Notes: generated from the sequence alone by a model not told the origin. A stretch of DNA of 45,000 nt from Candidatus Paceibacterota bacterium (GCA_035452965.1 DAOTCE010000040.1:1-45000), one strand, 5' to 3'. Positions 34,908 through 43,693 are shown, counted from the first letter of the stretch. Numbers and translations are program-made.

Positions 34908-36128
34908 ATGGGCGCTCATACCTTCAAGTCCGCGTTCGATCTCATCGCTCTGGTGCTCGCCGCCGGCGCGCTCGGGTGGTTCCTGTTCCGGTGCCTCAAG
35001 CGCAGCGAAGACCCGGCGCGGCTCGTCTTCAAGTGGGTCCTGACGGCGCTGGTGGTGGCGTTCATTATCAAGGTGGTAGGGCCAATGGCCGCGGCAGGCG
35101 GGTTGCAGGCCATCCTCTTCCTTCCATTGGCGGGGATGTGTGCGGTCGCGTTGATCATCATGTGGCGGCACAGCATTGCGGGCCTGATCGCCAAGCCATT
35201 TTCCAGCCTCTATGATGGCGGCGCCGTGGAACCGATCCCGCGGCCCGCGTATTCCATCGCCCAGTCCCTCCAGAAGAAGGGCAAATACCTGGAGGCCGTC
35301 CTGGAGATTCACAAGCAGCTCGAACGTTTCCCCACCGATGTCGAAGGCCAACTGCTGCTGGCGCAGATCCACGCGGAAGATCTGAAGGATATGCCTGCGG
35401 CGGAACTGACCATCCAGCGCTTTTGCGACCAGCCCGGCCACGCGCCGCAAAATGTCGCCTTTGCCCTCTACTCGCTGGCGGATTGGCACCTCCAGATCAC
35501 CCAGGATCGCGAGGGGGCCCGGCGGGACCTCGAGAAGATCATCGCGCTGTTTCCGCAATCAGAATTCGCCCTGGGCGCGGCCCACCGCATTGCCCATTTG
35601 GGCAGCACCGAAATGCTGCTTGCGCCGCACGACCGCAGGAAGTTCACCGTGACCGAAGGGGTGCGTAATCTGGGTCTGGTGCCCGACGGAGAACAGCCGC
35701 AGCCGACGGAGCCGGACCCTGGGAAGGTGGCCGCCGAGTGCGTCAAGCACCTGGAGCAGCACCCGCTCGACACCGAGGCGCGGGAGACGCTGGCGGTCAT
35801 CTACGCCGACCATTACGCGCGGCTCGATCTGGCCGCCGGCGAATTGGAACAGATGATTGGGCAGCCCAACCAGCCGGGCAAGCGCGTCGTGCACTGGCTC
35901 AACTTGCTGGCGGACCTGCAGATCCGTAATGGGGCCGGACTGGAAGCGGTTCGGCAGACCCTCCAGCGCATCGTGGATCGCGACCCGAACGCCGCCGCCG
36001 CCGAGATCGCCCGCAACCGGATCGCTCGGCTCAAGCTGGAAATGAAGCCAAAAGAAAAGAGCCAAGCCATTAAGCTCGGCTCTTACGAACAGAATATCGG
36101 CCTGAAGCGAGGCTTACCGCGACGCTAG
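34908..36128 (+). CDS. Membrane-anchored TPR protein
   Basis: 406 residues from ATG 34908 (MGAHTFKSAFD), 58 bp after pilT. Two or three hydrophobic segments fill residues about 8-90 (LIALVLAAGALGWFLF, LTALVVAFIIKVVG and LFLPLAGMCAVALIIMW), then a long helical-repeat domain: YSIAQSLQKKGKYLEAVLEI, VEGQLLLAQIHAEDLKDM, ARRDLEKIIALFPQSEFA and later TEARETLAVIYADHYARLDL, RQTLQRIVDRDPNAAAA. No enzymatic motif. The placement suggests a scaffold for the pilus or secretion machine. Its 3' end overlaps the convergent lipoprotein gene by 15 bp. Confidence 0.75.
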   Translation: MGAHTFKSAFDLIALVLAAGALGWFLFRCLKRSEDPARLVFKWVLTALVVAFIIKVVGPMAAAGGLQAILFLPLAGMCAVALIIMWRHSIAGLIAKPFSSLYDGGAVEPIPRPAYSIAQSLQKKGKYLEAVLEIHKQLERFPTDVEGQLLLAQIHAEDLKDMPAAELTIQRFCDQPGHAPQNVAFALYSLADWHLQITQDREGARRDLEKIIALFPQSEFALGAAHRIAHLGSTEMLLAPHDRRKFTVTEGVRNLGLVPDGEQPQPTEPDPGKVAAECVKHLEQHPLDTEARETLAVIYADHYARLDLAAGELEQMIGQPNQPGKRVVHWLNLLADLQIRNGAGLEAVRQTLQRIVDRDPNAAAAEIARNRIARLKLEMKPKEKSQAIKLGSYEQNIGLKRGLPRR

Positions 36129-36512
36129 CTCAATCGCGATTTGCTTCTGGAGTTCCTGCGTGAGGTTCAGATCCGTGCCCCCGCTCTTGGAGCGCACCTG
36201 AACCTTGACCGAGGTGACTTTCGAATCTACCGCCTCGACTCGCACCCAGACTTTTCGGGCGTTCACCTTGCCTTCGATGGCCCTCACCGAATTTGTGCCG
36301 GGGCTGATAACGGTTTCCCGCTCGACCGCGCCATTGCGCTTCATCACGTCGACCGCGGCGTTATATACCTGGTCTACCGACCGTTCATAACGGCTCTCGA
36401 ATTTGTCTTTTCCGGGGGACAACGCGAACGCATGCCGGTCGTTCACTGTCTTCACGCAGCCCCCCACCAACACGAGCGCCCCGAGCAGAACTAGAGAGAT
36501 CTTTGTTTTCAT
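36114..36512 (-). CDS. DUF3568-like lipoprotein
   Basis: 132 residues with a lipoprotein signal: MKTKISLVLLGALVLVGGC, lipobox LVGGC, so the mature protein is anchored by Cys19. The mature part (FESRYERSVDQVYNAAVDVM, RETVISPGTNSVRAIEGKVN, VWVRVEAVDSKVTSVKVQVR) fits the small DUF3568 family of periplasmic lipoproteins. Function unknown. Its last 15 bases overlap, on the opposite strand, the end of the TPR gene. Confidence 0.75.
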   Translation of the reverse strand: MKTKISLVLLGALVLVGGCVKTVNDRHAFALSPGKDKFESRYERSVDQVYNAAVDVMKRNGAVERETVISPGTNSVRAIEGKVNARKVWVRVEAVDSKVTSVKVQVRSKSGGTDLNLTQELQKQIAIELASR

Positions 36513-36945
36513 TACTGCTATGCAACCACATTCCCCCCAACCGTCAAGTCCGGATTTGGTTTTTCGCGCGGCCCCTCAATCCTCAGCGAGTTGCTGAACC
36601 AACCCACCCGGCGATGAAATTGGCAGGGGCCTGCACCCCGCAGCCTCACGCCCCTCCCAAGCCTGAGGCGCCCTAACCCCAAGCCGGCGACGGCGTTTGG
36701 ACGGTGCCAATCCGGCGGGACTACGGTGTGGTTCCCATGGGGGTCGGGCCCCATGGGAACCACACCGGGCTATAACGGGTGTCACAGCGTTGTCACACCG
36801 GGGTGGCCATTGGGCCCAGGATTAGGGTGCGTTATTCATGGATTGCGGCACCGAGGATTCAGGCACCGCCCGCGGCTGAGGCGTCAGGCCAACCGCAACG
36901 CGGCATTCGCACCGCCTCGACATCCCCGGAGTTACATGCGATTCT
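36513..36945. other. Intergenic region with a long hairpin, before larE
   Basis: 433 bp without a gene. It holds an 18-bp perfect hairpin (36726-36767), and right after it a direct repeat TGTCACA-N4-TGTCACA near 36,780. No tRNA or promoter that I can support. Confidence 0.5.
36726..36767. repeat. 18-bp perfect hairpin
   Basis: GGTGTGGTTCCCATGGGG (36726-36743), a 6-nt loop GTCGGG, and its exact complement (36750-36767). There is no T-run on either side, so it is not a standard terminator; CTAC precedes it on the plus strand, opposite in placement to the GTAG-footed REPs elsewhere. Likely a dispersed repetitive palindrome. Confidence 0.7.
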
Positions 36946-37836
36946 GTGCCTGTGGTATCGGTAAAGTACGAACGACTGCGCGCGCTCCTGCGTTCCTATG
37001 GCTCCTGTCTGGTCGCCTACTCCGGCGGCGTGGACTCGGTCTTTCTTGCCTATGCCGCGCATGAGGAGCTTGGCGACAAGTCTCTCGCCGCCATAGCCGA
37101 TTCGCCCAGCCTTCCCCGCCGCGAATTCGAGCAGGCCCTGGCCGTCGCCCGCCAGTTCCGGTTCCCGGTCCGGGTCGTCCGCAGCCGTGAATTCCAGAAT
37201 CCCAGCTACCTGGCCAACCCCGACAACCGGTGTTACTTCTGCAAGCACGAGCTGTTCACCGAGCTCGCGCCGCTGGCCAAAGCCGAGGGGATGGCCGTAA
37301 TCGCTTATGGTGAAAACGCCAGTGACATTGGCGATTACCGGCCCGGCGCCCAGGCGGCGGCCCAGTTCCGGGCGCGCGCCCCTCTGAAAGAGGTTGGCCT
37401 CACCAAAGCGGATATTCGCGCCCTCTCCGCCCAGCTTGGCCTGCCTACTGCCGACAAACCCCAGATGGCCTGCCTCAGTTCGCGGGTCCCCTACGGCGAG
37501 CCCGTCAGCCCGGAGAAGCTCCAGATGATCGAGCAGGCCGAGAATGTCCTGCGCGACCTGGGCTTCCACGACGTGCGGGTTAGGCACCACGAATTGCGCG
37601 GTACGGGCAAAGGCGAGTCCGCGCGTCCGCCACTGCACCTGGCGCGCATCGAGGTCGGCCAGGCGGAAATGCGCAAGTTCCTGGAGAACGGGACTTCAGC
37701 CAAAGTGGCCGAGGTGCTAAGGCAACTCGGCTACGCCCACATCACCCTCGACCTCCAAGGCTACCGTCGTGGGAGCGCCAATGAGATCTTCAGCGCGCCG
37801 ATTCCACACTCCGCAAGGATCACCGATAAGGCTTAG
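36946..37836 (+). CDS. larE: ATP-dependent sacrificial sulfur transferase LarE
   Basis: PP-loop enzyme that donates sulfur to the pyridinium-3,5-biscarboxylic-acid mononucleotide precursor of the nickel-pincer cofactor used by lactate racemase and related enzymes. 296 residues from GTG 36946. PP-loop AYSGGVDSVFL (SGGVDS 26-31) and KPQMACLSSR with Cys176, which matches the sulfur-donating Cys176 of Lactiplantibacillus LarE in number and context; NRCYFCK (95-100) is also typical. No larA, larB or larC is in the window, so the partner genes must lie elsewhere. Terminal region intact. Confidence 0.9.
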   Translation: MPVVSVKYERLRALLRSYGSCLVAYSGGVDSVFLAYAAHEELGDKSLAAIADSPSLPRREFEQALAVARQFRFPVRVVRSREFQNPSYLANPDNRCYFCKHELFTELAPLAKAEGMAVIAYGENASDIGDYRPGAQAAAQFRARAPLKEVGLTKADIRALSAQLGLPTADKPQMACLSSRVPYGEPVSPEKLQMIEQAENVLRDLGFHDVRVRHHELRGTGKGESARPPLHLARIEVGQAEMRKFLENGTSAKVAEVLRQLGYAHITLDLQGYRRGSANEIFSAPIPHSARITDKA

Positions 37837-38030
37837 CCACTGAACGGCAGGACATGCGGTTTCGGGCTTCCTTTGGATTTCAGGGTAAAAGGCTCTGGCT
37901 GGACTGCAATCCGGGGCCCAGAGAGGCAGTTTCGGCCACCCAAAGGTGCCACGGCGGCGCGAAAATTGCTGCTTGGAACACCGCAACTTTGGGCTAAAGT
38001 TCTTGTTGAAGAAAGAAGCAGTTCCGCCTT

Positions 38031-39308
38031 ATGCCACAATTCTCTTACAAAGCGCGGCGCCGGACGGGGGAAGTCGTCGAGGGCGTGCTGGAGGTTGCCG
38101 ATCGCTCGGCGGCCCTGGTTCAGATCGAGCGCCTGGGGCTTTTTCCGGTCGCGGTAGATGCGGCCAAGGCCGGCGCGATTGCGGCGGCGGCTGAACGCCA
38201 GCCCGGGCGCAAGACAGATTGGCGCGCGATCCTGCCGCCCACCCTGCGGGCGGCCATGTCCAAGAAGCGCAAACCGAAGCTCCAGGAACTCGGCACCTTC
38301 ACGCAGCAGTTGGCCAACCTGCTTAGCTCCGGCATGCCGCTGACGGTCGCCCTGAACAGCATGACGCACCTCGAGTCCAAAGGCATCCCGGCGGACGTCA
38401 GCCGGGAACTGAAACAGGACGTGATGGAGGGGCGGAGCCTGTCCGATGCCATGGCCAAGCAGCCCCGGATATTCTCCGATCTGTATGTCAACATGGTGCG
38501 GGCGGGCGAATCCAGCGGCGCGCTGGTGGAGGTGCTGCGGCGCATGGCCGACCATTTCGAACGGTTCGCCCAGGTGCAGTCGAAGTTCACCTCGGCGCTG
38601 GTGTACCCGGCCTTCGTCTCGGTGGTGGGGATCGGCATCATGTTCTTCTTCATGAGCTACATGCTGCCGAAGTTCATGACCATCTTCGAGGGGATGAACG
38701 TTCCTTTGCCGCCGATGACCCAGCTCCTCGTCAGGATCAGCCATTTATTCTCGGGCTACTGGTGGCTCATGCTCGCGGTGGTCATTGCCGCGGTGATCAT
38801 CTTCAAGCGCTTCCAGGCGACTGAAGAAGGCCGCCGCAAGATTGACCACTGGCGCATGAACGCCCCAGTCTTCGGCAAGGTGGTCAAACTCAATATCTTC
38901 GGCCAGTTCTCGCGCACCCTCTCCACCCTGCTCGAAAACGGCGTCCCAGTCCTCACCGCCCTGAAGATCACCGAGCAGATCATTCCCAACTCCATCGTGA
39001 AGGAAGCCATCGCCAAAACCCGCGAGGAGGTCACCGACGGCAAGACCATCGCCCAGCCGCTCGCGCGCAGCAAAATCTTCCCCCAGCTCATGGTGGACCT
39101 GGTCAAGATCGGCGAGGACACCGGCGATGTGCCGGGCGCGCTCAAGAACGTCGCCGACACTTACGAAAACGAACTCAGCATCGCCTTGCGGGTGATGACC
39201 AACATGATCGAGCCGGTGCTGATCATCGTCATGGCTCTCGGCGTGGGATTTCTCCTCCTGAGCGTGCTTTCGGCGATGTTTGCGATCACGGCCAACATTG
39301 CCCGCTGA
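38031..39308 (+). CDS. GspF/PilC-type inner-membrane secretion protein
   Basis: 425 residues. Polytopic inner-membrane platform protein of type II secretion/type IV pilus systems. Starts MPQFSYKARRRTGEVVEGVL, the usual GspF/PilC beginning; two T2SSF domains follow: ELGTFTQQLANLLSSGMPLTVAL to YMLPKFMTIF and NIFGQFSRTLSTLLENGVPV to LLLSVLSAMF, with about three membrane spans. First gene of the pseudopilin operon; GspH follows after 4 bp. Cannot be told apart as GspF or PilC from the sequence; context suggests GspF. Confidence 0.9.
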   Translation: MPQFSYKARRRTGEVVEGVLEVADRSAALVQIERLGLFPVAVDAAKAGAIAAAAERQPGRKTDWRAILPPTLRAAMSKKRKPKLQELGTFTQQLANLLSSGMPLTVALNSMTHLESKGIPADVSRELKQDVMEGRSLSDAMAKQPRIFSDLYVNMVRAGESSGALVEVLRRMADHFERFAQVQSKFTSALVYPAFVSVVGIGIMFFFMSYMLPKFMTIFEGMNVPLPPMTQLLVRISHLFSGYWWLMLAVVIAAVIIFKRFQATEEGRRKIDHWRMNAPVFGKVVKLNIFGQFSRTLSTLLENGVPVLTALKITEQIIPNSIVKEAIAKTREEVTDGKTIAQPLARSKIFPQLMVDLVKIGEDTGDVPGALKNVADTYENELSIALRVMTNMIEPVLIIVMALGVGFLLLSVLSAMFAITANIAR

Positions 39309-39312
39309 TTGG

Positions 39313-39885
39313 ATGAGCCTGAAGTCGAGAGTTCGGGGTGCAAGGTCGCCGGCCTTCACGCTCATCGAGATCATGATCGTGGTGGGCATCATGGGCATCG
39401 TGATGACCATGGGGGTGCCGATTGTCTATAAGGTCTGGCGCAAGGCCCCGATGCGCAAGGCGGTGGCCGACGTGGTGGAAATCTGCAGCAATGCCCGCGC
39501 CCGCGCGATCATGCAGGGGTCCCCGACCGAGGTGGTCTTCTATCCGAAAGTGAACCGAGTCGGGATAGCCGGCTTCGGCGGCTCGCCGCGCCAGGCCGCG
39601 CAGGATGGCGAGATCGCGGTGGTGAACACGCCGCCGGCTTCAGGTTCCGGCACTTCCGCCACGCTGCCGGAAGAGGTGATCATTTACTTGCTGGACATCA
39701 ACATGTCCGGCGTGGAGTACCGTGACGCAGAGGAGGCGAGGGTGAAGTTCTTCCCGAACGGCGTCGCCGACGAAATGCGCATGATTCTGTTCGACACGCG
39801 CGACTATGTGGGCATCGAACTGGAGACAACCACGGGCCTGGTGAACGTCGTGCCTGATCCGCTTCGGGAGTGGAGCCGGCGATGA
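39313..39885 (+). CDS. Pseudopilin, GspH-like
   Basis: 190 residues from ATG 39313. A type IV prepilin leader ends SPA and is followed by FTLIEIMIVVGIMGIVMTMG, the hydrophobic helix with Glu5. The residue before the cleavage site is Ala instead of the usual Gly. The rest (VVEICSNARARAIMQGSPTEVVF, VGIELETTTGLVNVV) fits a GspH-type minor pseudopilin. The next gene's ATG overlaps its TGA. Confidence 0.8.
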   Translation: MSLKSRVRGARSPAFTLIEIMIVVGIMGIVMTMGVPIVYKVWRKAPMRKAVADVVEICSNARARAIMQGSPTEVVFYPKVNRVGIAGFGGSPRQAAQDGEIAVVNTPPASGSGTSATLPEEVIIYLLDINMSGVEYRDAEEARVKFFPNGVADEMRMILFDTRDYVGIELETTTGLVNVVPDPLREWSRR

Positions 39886-40352
39886 ACAGCTGCTTTAGAA
39901 CCGAGACATGCCCCGAGCCGGGCGGCGAGGCGAGGCCCGCAACTCCCGCCGCGTTGATCCCAGCCCGGCGCCTCCGGTCCGCCTTCACCCTGCTGGAGGT
40001 TATGATCGCCGCCGGCATATTCTTCATGGCCATCTTCGCCATCCTGGCGATGGTTTCCAGCATGCTGCGCAATGCCCGCAGCCTGCGCCTGGTCGAGCTG
40101 GATGCCGGCATGGTCGCCGCGCAAGTCGGCAACACCAACAAGCTGGAGGAAGGCTCGCAATCGGGCGACTTCGGCAAGCTGTACCCGGGTTACTCGTGGG
40201 AGGCTGAGACCTACGAGGCGGCCACCAACGGCCTTTGGCAGGTGGACATCGTGGTGCGCCAGCGCGGCGCAGCGAAGCCGGTGGATCAGATGAGCATCTT
40301 CCTGTTCCGGCCCGAGTCCCAGTCCCGCATTGGCCCCGTGAGGCCCCGCTGA
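39882..40352 (+). CDS. Pseudopilin, GspI/PilV-like
   Basis: 156 residues, ATG 39882 overlapping the previous stop. A long leader ends RSA, then FTLLEVMIAAGIFFMAIFAI with Glu5. Short globular part (LVELDAGMVAAQVGNTNKLE, GLWQVDIVVRQRG) as in GspI. Leader of about 37 residues is unusually long. The next gene starts at the last base of its stop codon (TGATG). Confidence 0.78.
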   Translation: MNSCFRTETCPEPGGEARPATPAALIPARRLRSAFTLLEVMIAAGIFFMAIFAILAMVSSMLRNARSLRLVELDAGMVAAQVGNTNKLEEGSQSGDFGKLYPGYSWEAETYEAATNGLWQVDIVVRQRGAAKPVDQMSIFLFRPESQSRIGPVRPR

Positions 40353-41185
40353 TGAAACTCTGGTTCCCAGTCCGTTGCCTGCCCTCCACCAGGAGGGACC
40401 GGTCGAGCCGCGCCCAGTCCCGGAAAAGCGCCTTTACTCTGGTGGAGATCATGATCGCCATTGGGATCTTCGCCCTGGTGCTGGCTGCGATCTATTCGAG
40501 CTGGACGGCGATCTTGCGCGCTTCCAAGACGGGGCTCGCCGTAGCCGCCTCGGCGCAGCGGGCGCGCATCACCATTCGCGTGCTGGAGGATTCGCTCGGC
40601 TCCGCCCAGTCCTTCGCGGCCAACCTGCCTTTGTACTACTTTGACGCCAAAAACGGGCCTGATGCCTCGCTGAGCTTTGTCGCGCGCTTGTCCAAGTCCT
40701 TCCCGCGCAGCGGCAAGTTCGGAGACCTGGATGTCCGCCGCGTTACCTTCTCCGTCGAAGCGTCGCCGGATGGCGGCAACCAATTGGTTCTGCGGCAGAA
40801 CCCGCTGGTGATGGACCTTGACCGGGATGAGAAGGAATACCCGCTGGTGCTGGCCAAGAACGTCAAGGGCTTCGAAATGCAGTTCTGGGCCACAGATAAG
40901 AACCCGCCGGATTGGGTGGACGAATGGGAGGAGCAGAAGACCAACCAACTGCCCGCGCTGGTCATGCTTACCTTGCGGCTGGCGGACAACCCTCACTCCT
41001 CGCGGGTCACCGAGGAAATCACCCGGATCATCAGCCTGCCGTCGGTGACCGTGCAGCCCAATTGGCAGGTATCCAGCAGCCCGCCCGGCGCCCCGGCCCG
41101 CTCTGACCTCCCCCCTGTGCAAGGTGGCACCCCAGCAGTTGGTGGTCGTGAGGGTCCACGCACCGCGCCTGTCAGACGGCCATGA
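40352..41185 (+). CDS. Pseudopilin, GspJ-like
   Basis: 277 residues from ATG 40352. Leader ending KSA, then FTLVEIMIAIGIFALVLAAI. The globular part has the GspJ-like pattern ARITIRVLEDSLGSAQSF, LPLYYFDAKN, VRRVTFSVEASPDGGNQL, VKGFEMQFWAT and LPALVMLTLRLAD. The C-terminal ~35 residues are Pro/Gly-rich. Its TGA overlaps the ATG of the GspK-type gene. Confidence 0.8.
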   Translation: MKLWFPVRCLPSTRRDRSSRAQSRKSAFTLVEIMIAIGIFALVLAAIYSSWTAILRASKTGLAVAASAQRARITIRVLEDSLGSAQSFAANLPLYYFDAKNGPDASLSFVARLSKSFPRSGKFGDLDVRRVTFSVEASPDGGNQLVLRQNPLVMDLDRDEKEYPLVLAKNVKGFEMQFWATDKNPPDWVDEWEEQKTNQLPALVMLTLRLADNPHSSRVTEEITRIISLPSVTVQPNWQVSSSPPGAPARSDLPPVQGGTPAVGGREGPRTAPVRRP

Positions 41186-42360
41186 GAATCGCTCCCATCA
41201 TTTGCTGGGGCGATGGTGCCCTGGACGCGGGTTTTGACCCCCGCGCCGCGCGTTGCGCTTCGAGTGCGCTCCCTATCCCCCGCTACCGCTTCGGTCCGCA
41301 GGCCGGCATCGCCCTGGTGATTGTCATGATCTCCGTCACGGTCCTGACGATTCTGGCGGCGGGTTTTGCCTATTCCATGAAGGTGGAGACCAAGCTGGCC
41401 CGGAACTCCAACTGCGAAGCGGAGCTGGAATGGCTGGGGCGTTCTGGTGTCGAATATGCCCGCTGGGTCCTGGGCAACTCGCTGCTGAACCCCATGCAAC
41501 CCTATGATTCCCGCGACCAGCCCTGGGCAACCGGCTATGGCCTTCTCGGCCCCACCAACAATCCCATCGGCGAAGTCCAGAAGACCCTGACGCTCGGGCG
41601 CGGCACGATCACCTGGAGCATCACCGACCTCGAAAGCAGATTCAACATCAACTCCCCCGAGCCTGTCTTGCAACAGATCCTGCCCCAGGCCCTCAACCTG
41701 ATGGGCGTCGCTCCCGGCGAGGCCACCCCGATCGTAAACTCCATCTTCGACTGGATTGACCGCGACGACCAGACCCACCCCGAGGGCGCCGAGGTCCGGG
41801 ACTACCAGGCGTTCGACCCTCCTTACCTCGCCAAAGACGGCCCGATTGACGACCTTGCCGAACTCCTCCTCATCAGAGGCATTACTCCGGAGATCTACTA
41901 CGGCCTGGCTTCGACCAACTACCAGCCTTCCTACTACAGCCAGCAGAGGAATCGCTTTGGCCGGTATTCCGACGCCCCGCCTCCCATCGCCGTCGGCCTG
42001 ACCAATCTCTTCACGCCCCTTTCCAGCGGCAAGGTCAACATCAACACCGCTTCGCCGGAGGTGCTCCAACTCATCCCGGGCGTGGACAACCTAATCGCCG
42101 AAGCGATCGTCTCCGGCCGGTCGGGTGAGGACGACGGTAGTGGCTTAATGGGCCCCTACCGCAATGTGGACCAGGTCCGCCGTGTTCCCAACATCCCCCT
42201 CGAAATGGTCAGGCAGCTCCAGCCTTTCTGCGATGTGCGCAGCAAGACTTTCCAGGTGCAGGTGGACGCCGAAGTCGCCGGCTACAAGCGCACCTTCTTC
42301 GCCATCCTGGGCCGCGAGAATCAAAACAGGGTCCAAATACTCAGCTTCTACTGGAAGTAG
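41182..42360 (+). CDS. GspK-type minor pseudopilin
   Basis: 392 residues. Leader ending QAG, then IALVIVMISVTVLTILAAG without Glu5, as is normal for GspK. Then VETKLARNSNCEAELEWLGRSGVEYARWV, SITDLESRFNIN, VNSIFDWIDRDDQTHPEGAE, and the helix-hairpin-helix-like VNINTASPEVLQLIPGVDNLIAEAI, all GspK characters. It caps the pseudopilin tip with GspI and GspJ. Last gene of the operon; no GspL, M, G, E or D follows within the window. Confidence 0.88.
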   Translation: MRIAPIICWGDGALDAGFDPRAARCASSALPIPRYRFGPQAGIALVIVMISVTVLTILAAGFAYSMKVETKLARNSNCEAELEWLGRSGVEYARWVLGNSLLNPMQPYDSRDQPWATGYGLLGPTNNPIGEVQKTLTLGRGTITWSITDLESRFNINSPEPVLQQILPQALNLMGVAPGEATPIVNSIFDWIDRDDQTHPEGAEVRDYQAFDPPYLAKDGPIDDLAELLLIRGITPEIYYGLASTNYQPSYYSQQRNRFGRYSDAPPPIAVGLTNLFTPLSSGKVNINTASPEVLQLIPGVDNLIAEAIVSGRSGEDDGSGLMGPYRNVDQVRRVPNIPLEMVRQLQPFCDVRSKTFQVQVDAEVAGYKRTFFAILGRENQNRVQILSFYWK

Positions 42361-42822
42361 CCGATGGTGGCCCTCGGCCGGAGCCGGCGTCCGGCCTGCC
42401 TCTGTGATCCCACTGCCTTACCTCTCCGGTGTTTCAGGGGCGTATCTCTGGGGTATCCCGCTTGGAAACAAATGCCTCCTCGGGGCCTTCCAAGGGACGC
42501 CCTCATCGCCGTTCCAAAGCAGCAATCCCTGGTCACTTGCCTTAGGACATTTCATTCGACAATTGGATGGAGTTGAACTATAAATATCAGCCGGGCGTGG
42601 ACGGGAAGCGCCCCTGGGCTGAGGAGGTCCGGGACAGGGCAATCAAGGCCCAATCATGGAGTAATCATGCTCCAATCATGCTCCAATGATGCTAGCAACA
42701 CCGGGACAACACGCCGGCAACCCAATCCAATCCCGCGCGCCTGCATGCATACGCGCTGCTGTGGCGGGCAGCCTGCCCTTTCTCTCTGTTCGTGAGGGCG
42801 GGGCTGTGATTAACTCTCCGCT
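42361..42822. other. Intergenic region with an 11-bp array, before bioD
   Basis: 462 bp without a gene. Apart from the 11-bp repeat array at 42641-42695 I see no structure or promoter that I can support. Confidence 0.5.
42641..42695. repeat. 11-bp tandem repeat, five degenerate copies
   Basis: AATCAAGGCCC, AATCATGGAGT, AATCATGCTCC, AATCATGCTCC, AATGATGCTAG: five consecutive 11-bp units, the middle two identical. The longest of the 11-bp arrays in the window. Confidence 0.8.
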
Positions 42823-43545
42823 GTGAGGCGCACCTGCGCGCAACGGATCATCTTCATCACCGGCACCGACACGGGCGTCGGAAAAACGCTATTGACGGGA
42901 CTGCTCTTGCACCACTTGCGCCAGAGCGGCTGTCACGCGCTGGCGATGAAACCCTTCTGCTCCGGCAGCGGAGCCGACACGGCCTTTCTGCGCGCGATTC
43001 AGGAAAATGAACTTACGCCCGGTGAGATCACGCCTTACTTTTATGCCGAGCCGCTGGCCCCTTTGGTGGCCGCGCGAAGGCATCGTCGAACCGTTCGCCT
43101 GCCGGAAGTCTTGCGCTGCATTCGGCGCATGACCAGCCGCTGCGACTGTCTCCTGGTGGAGGGAATCGGGGGGTTGCTTGTGCCTCTGGGGGAGGGCTTT
43201 ACCGTGAGGGACTTGATCGCCCGGCTCGGCTGTGAAGTCATCGTCGTCTCCGCCAATCGTTTGGGTACCATCAACCATACCCTCCTGACTGCGGCTGCCT
43301 TGGAAGATGTTGGAATCAAGCGATACACGACCGTTCTGATGACCTCGCGAAGAGGGGGCTTCTCCAGCCGTTCCAACCGCCGGATCCTGGCCGATTTGCT
43401 CGCCCCCAACCCTGTTGCCGCCCTTGGTTACCTGGGGCGGAACCCGGGCCGGTTTGTAGCCCTGAAAAAAAAGTCAAAAAAAATCAAAAAAACACTTGCA
43501 CGAATATTGGCGTTGGGTATTGTCACGCCCCTGCGTTCTTTGTGA
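42823..43545 (+). CDS. bioD: Dethiobiotin synthetase
   Basis: Forms the ureido ring of dethiobiotin from 7,8-diaminopelargonate, CO2 and ATP in biotin synthesis. 240 residues from GTG 42823. Walker A GTDTGVGKT (14-22), MKPFCSG with Lys43 at the substrate site, LLVEGIGGLLVPLGEGFTV, and VVSANRLGTINHTLLTA are the BioD signature regions. The C-terminal tail after RFVA is a run of Lys from A-tracts (ALKKKSKKIKKTLARI) plus a hydrophobic end that overlaps the first rRNA promoter, so the natural stop may have been lost. No other bio genes are in the window. Confidence 0.9.
   Translation: MRRTCAQRIIFITGTDTGVGKTLLTGLLLHHLRQSGCHALAMKPFCSGSGADTAFLRAIQENELTPGEITPYFYAEPLAPLVAARRHRRTVRLPEVLRCIRRMTSRCDCLLVEGIGGLLVPLGEGFTVRDLIARLGCEVIVVSANRLGTINHTLLTAAALEDVGIKRYTTVLMTSRRGGFSSRSNRRILADLLAPNPVAALGYLGRNPGRFVALKKKSKKIKKTLARILALGIVTPLRSL
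43496..43523 (+). promoter_or_regulatory. rRNA operon promoter P1 (inside the 3' end of bioD)
   Basis: TTGCAC, 16-bp spacer, TATTGT, preceded by three A-tracts (43463-43492) that look like an UP element. Weaker match than the two promoters downstream. Confidence 0.4.
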
Positions 43546-43586
43546 GACCGGATTTTTGGCGGCTGGAAGAAAGTGGAAAATAGTTT

Positions 43587-43614
43587 TTGACAGCCGCGCT
43601 GACACTGGTAAATT
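43587..43614 (+). promoter_or_regulatory. rRNA operon promoter P2
   Basis: TTGACA (43587), 16-bp spacer, TAAATT (43609-43614). The -35 is in the word TTTGACAGCCG, shared with P3. Confidence 0.6.
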
Positions 43615-43665
43615 GATGGAAGTTGCGACTGTGCAACCCCGGCAAAAAAAAGATAAAAAAAGTCT

Positions 43666-43693
43666 TTGACAGCCGGCGCAGCCTGAATAGAAT
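43666..43693 (+). promoter_or_regulatory. rRNA operon promoter P3
   Basis: TTGACA (43666), 16-bp spacer, TAGAAT (43688-43693), preceded by A-rich DNA (43644-43660) like an UP element. 79 bp downstream of P2. Confidence 0.65.
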
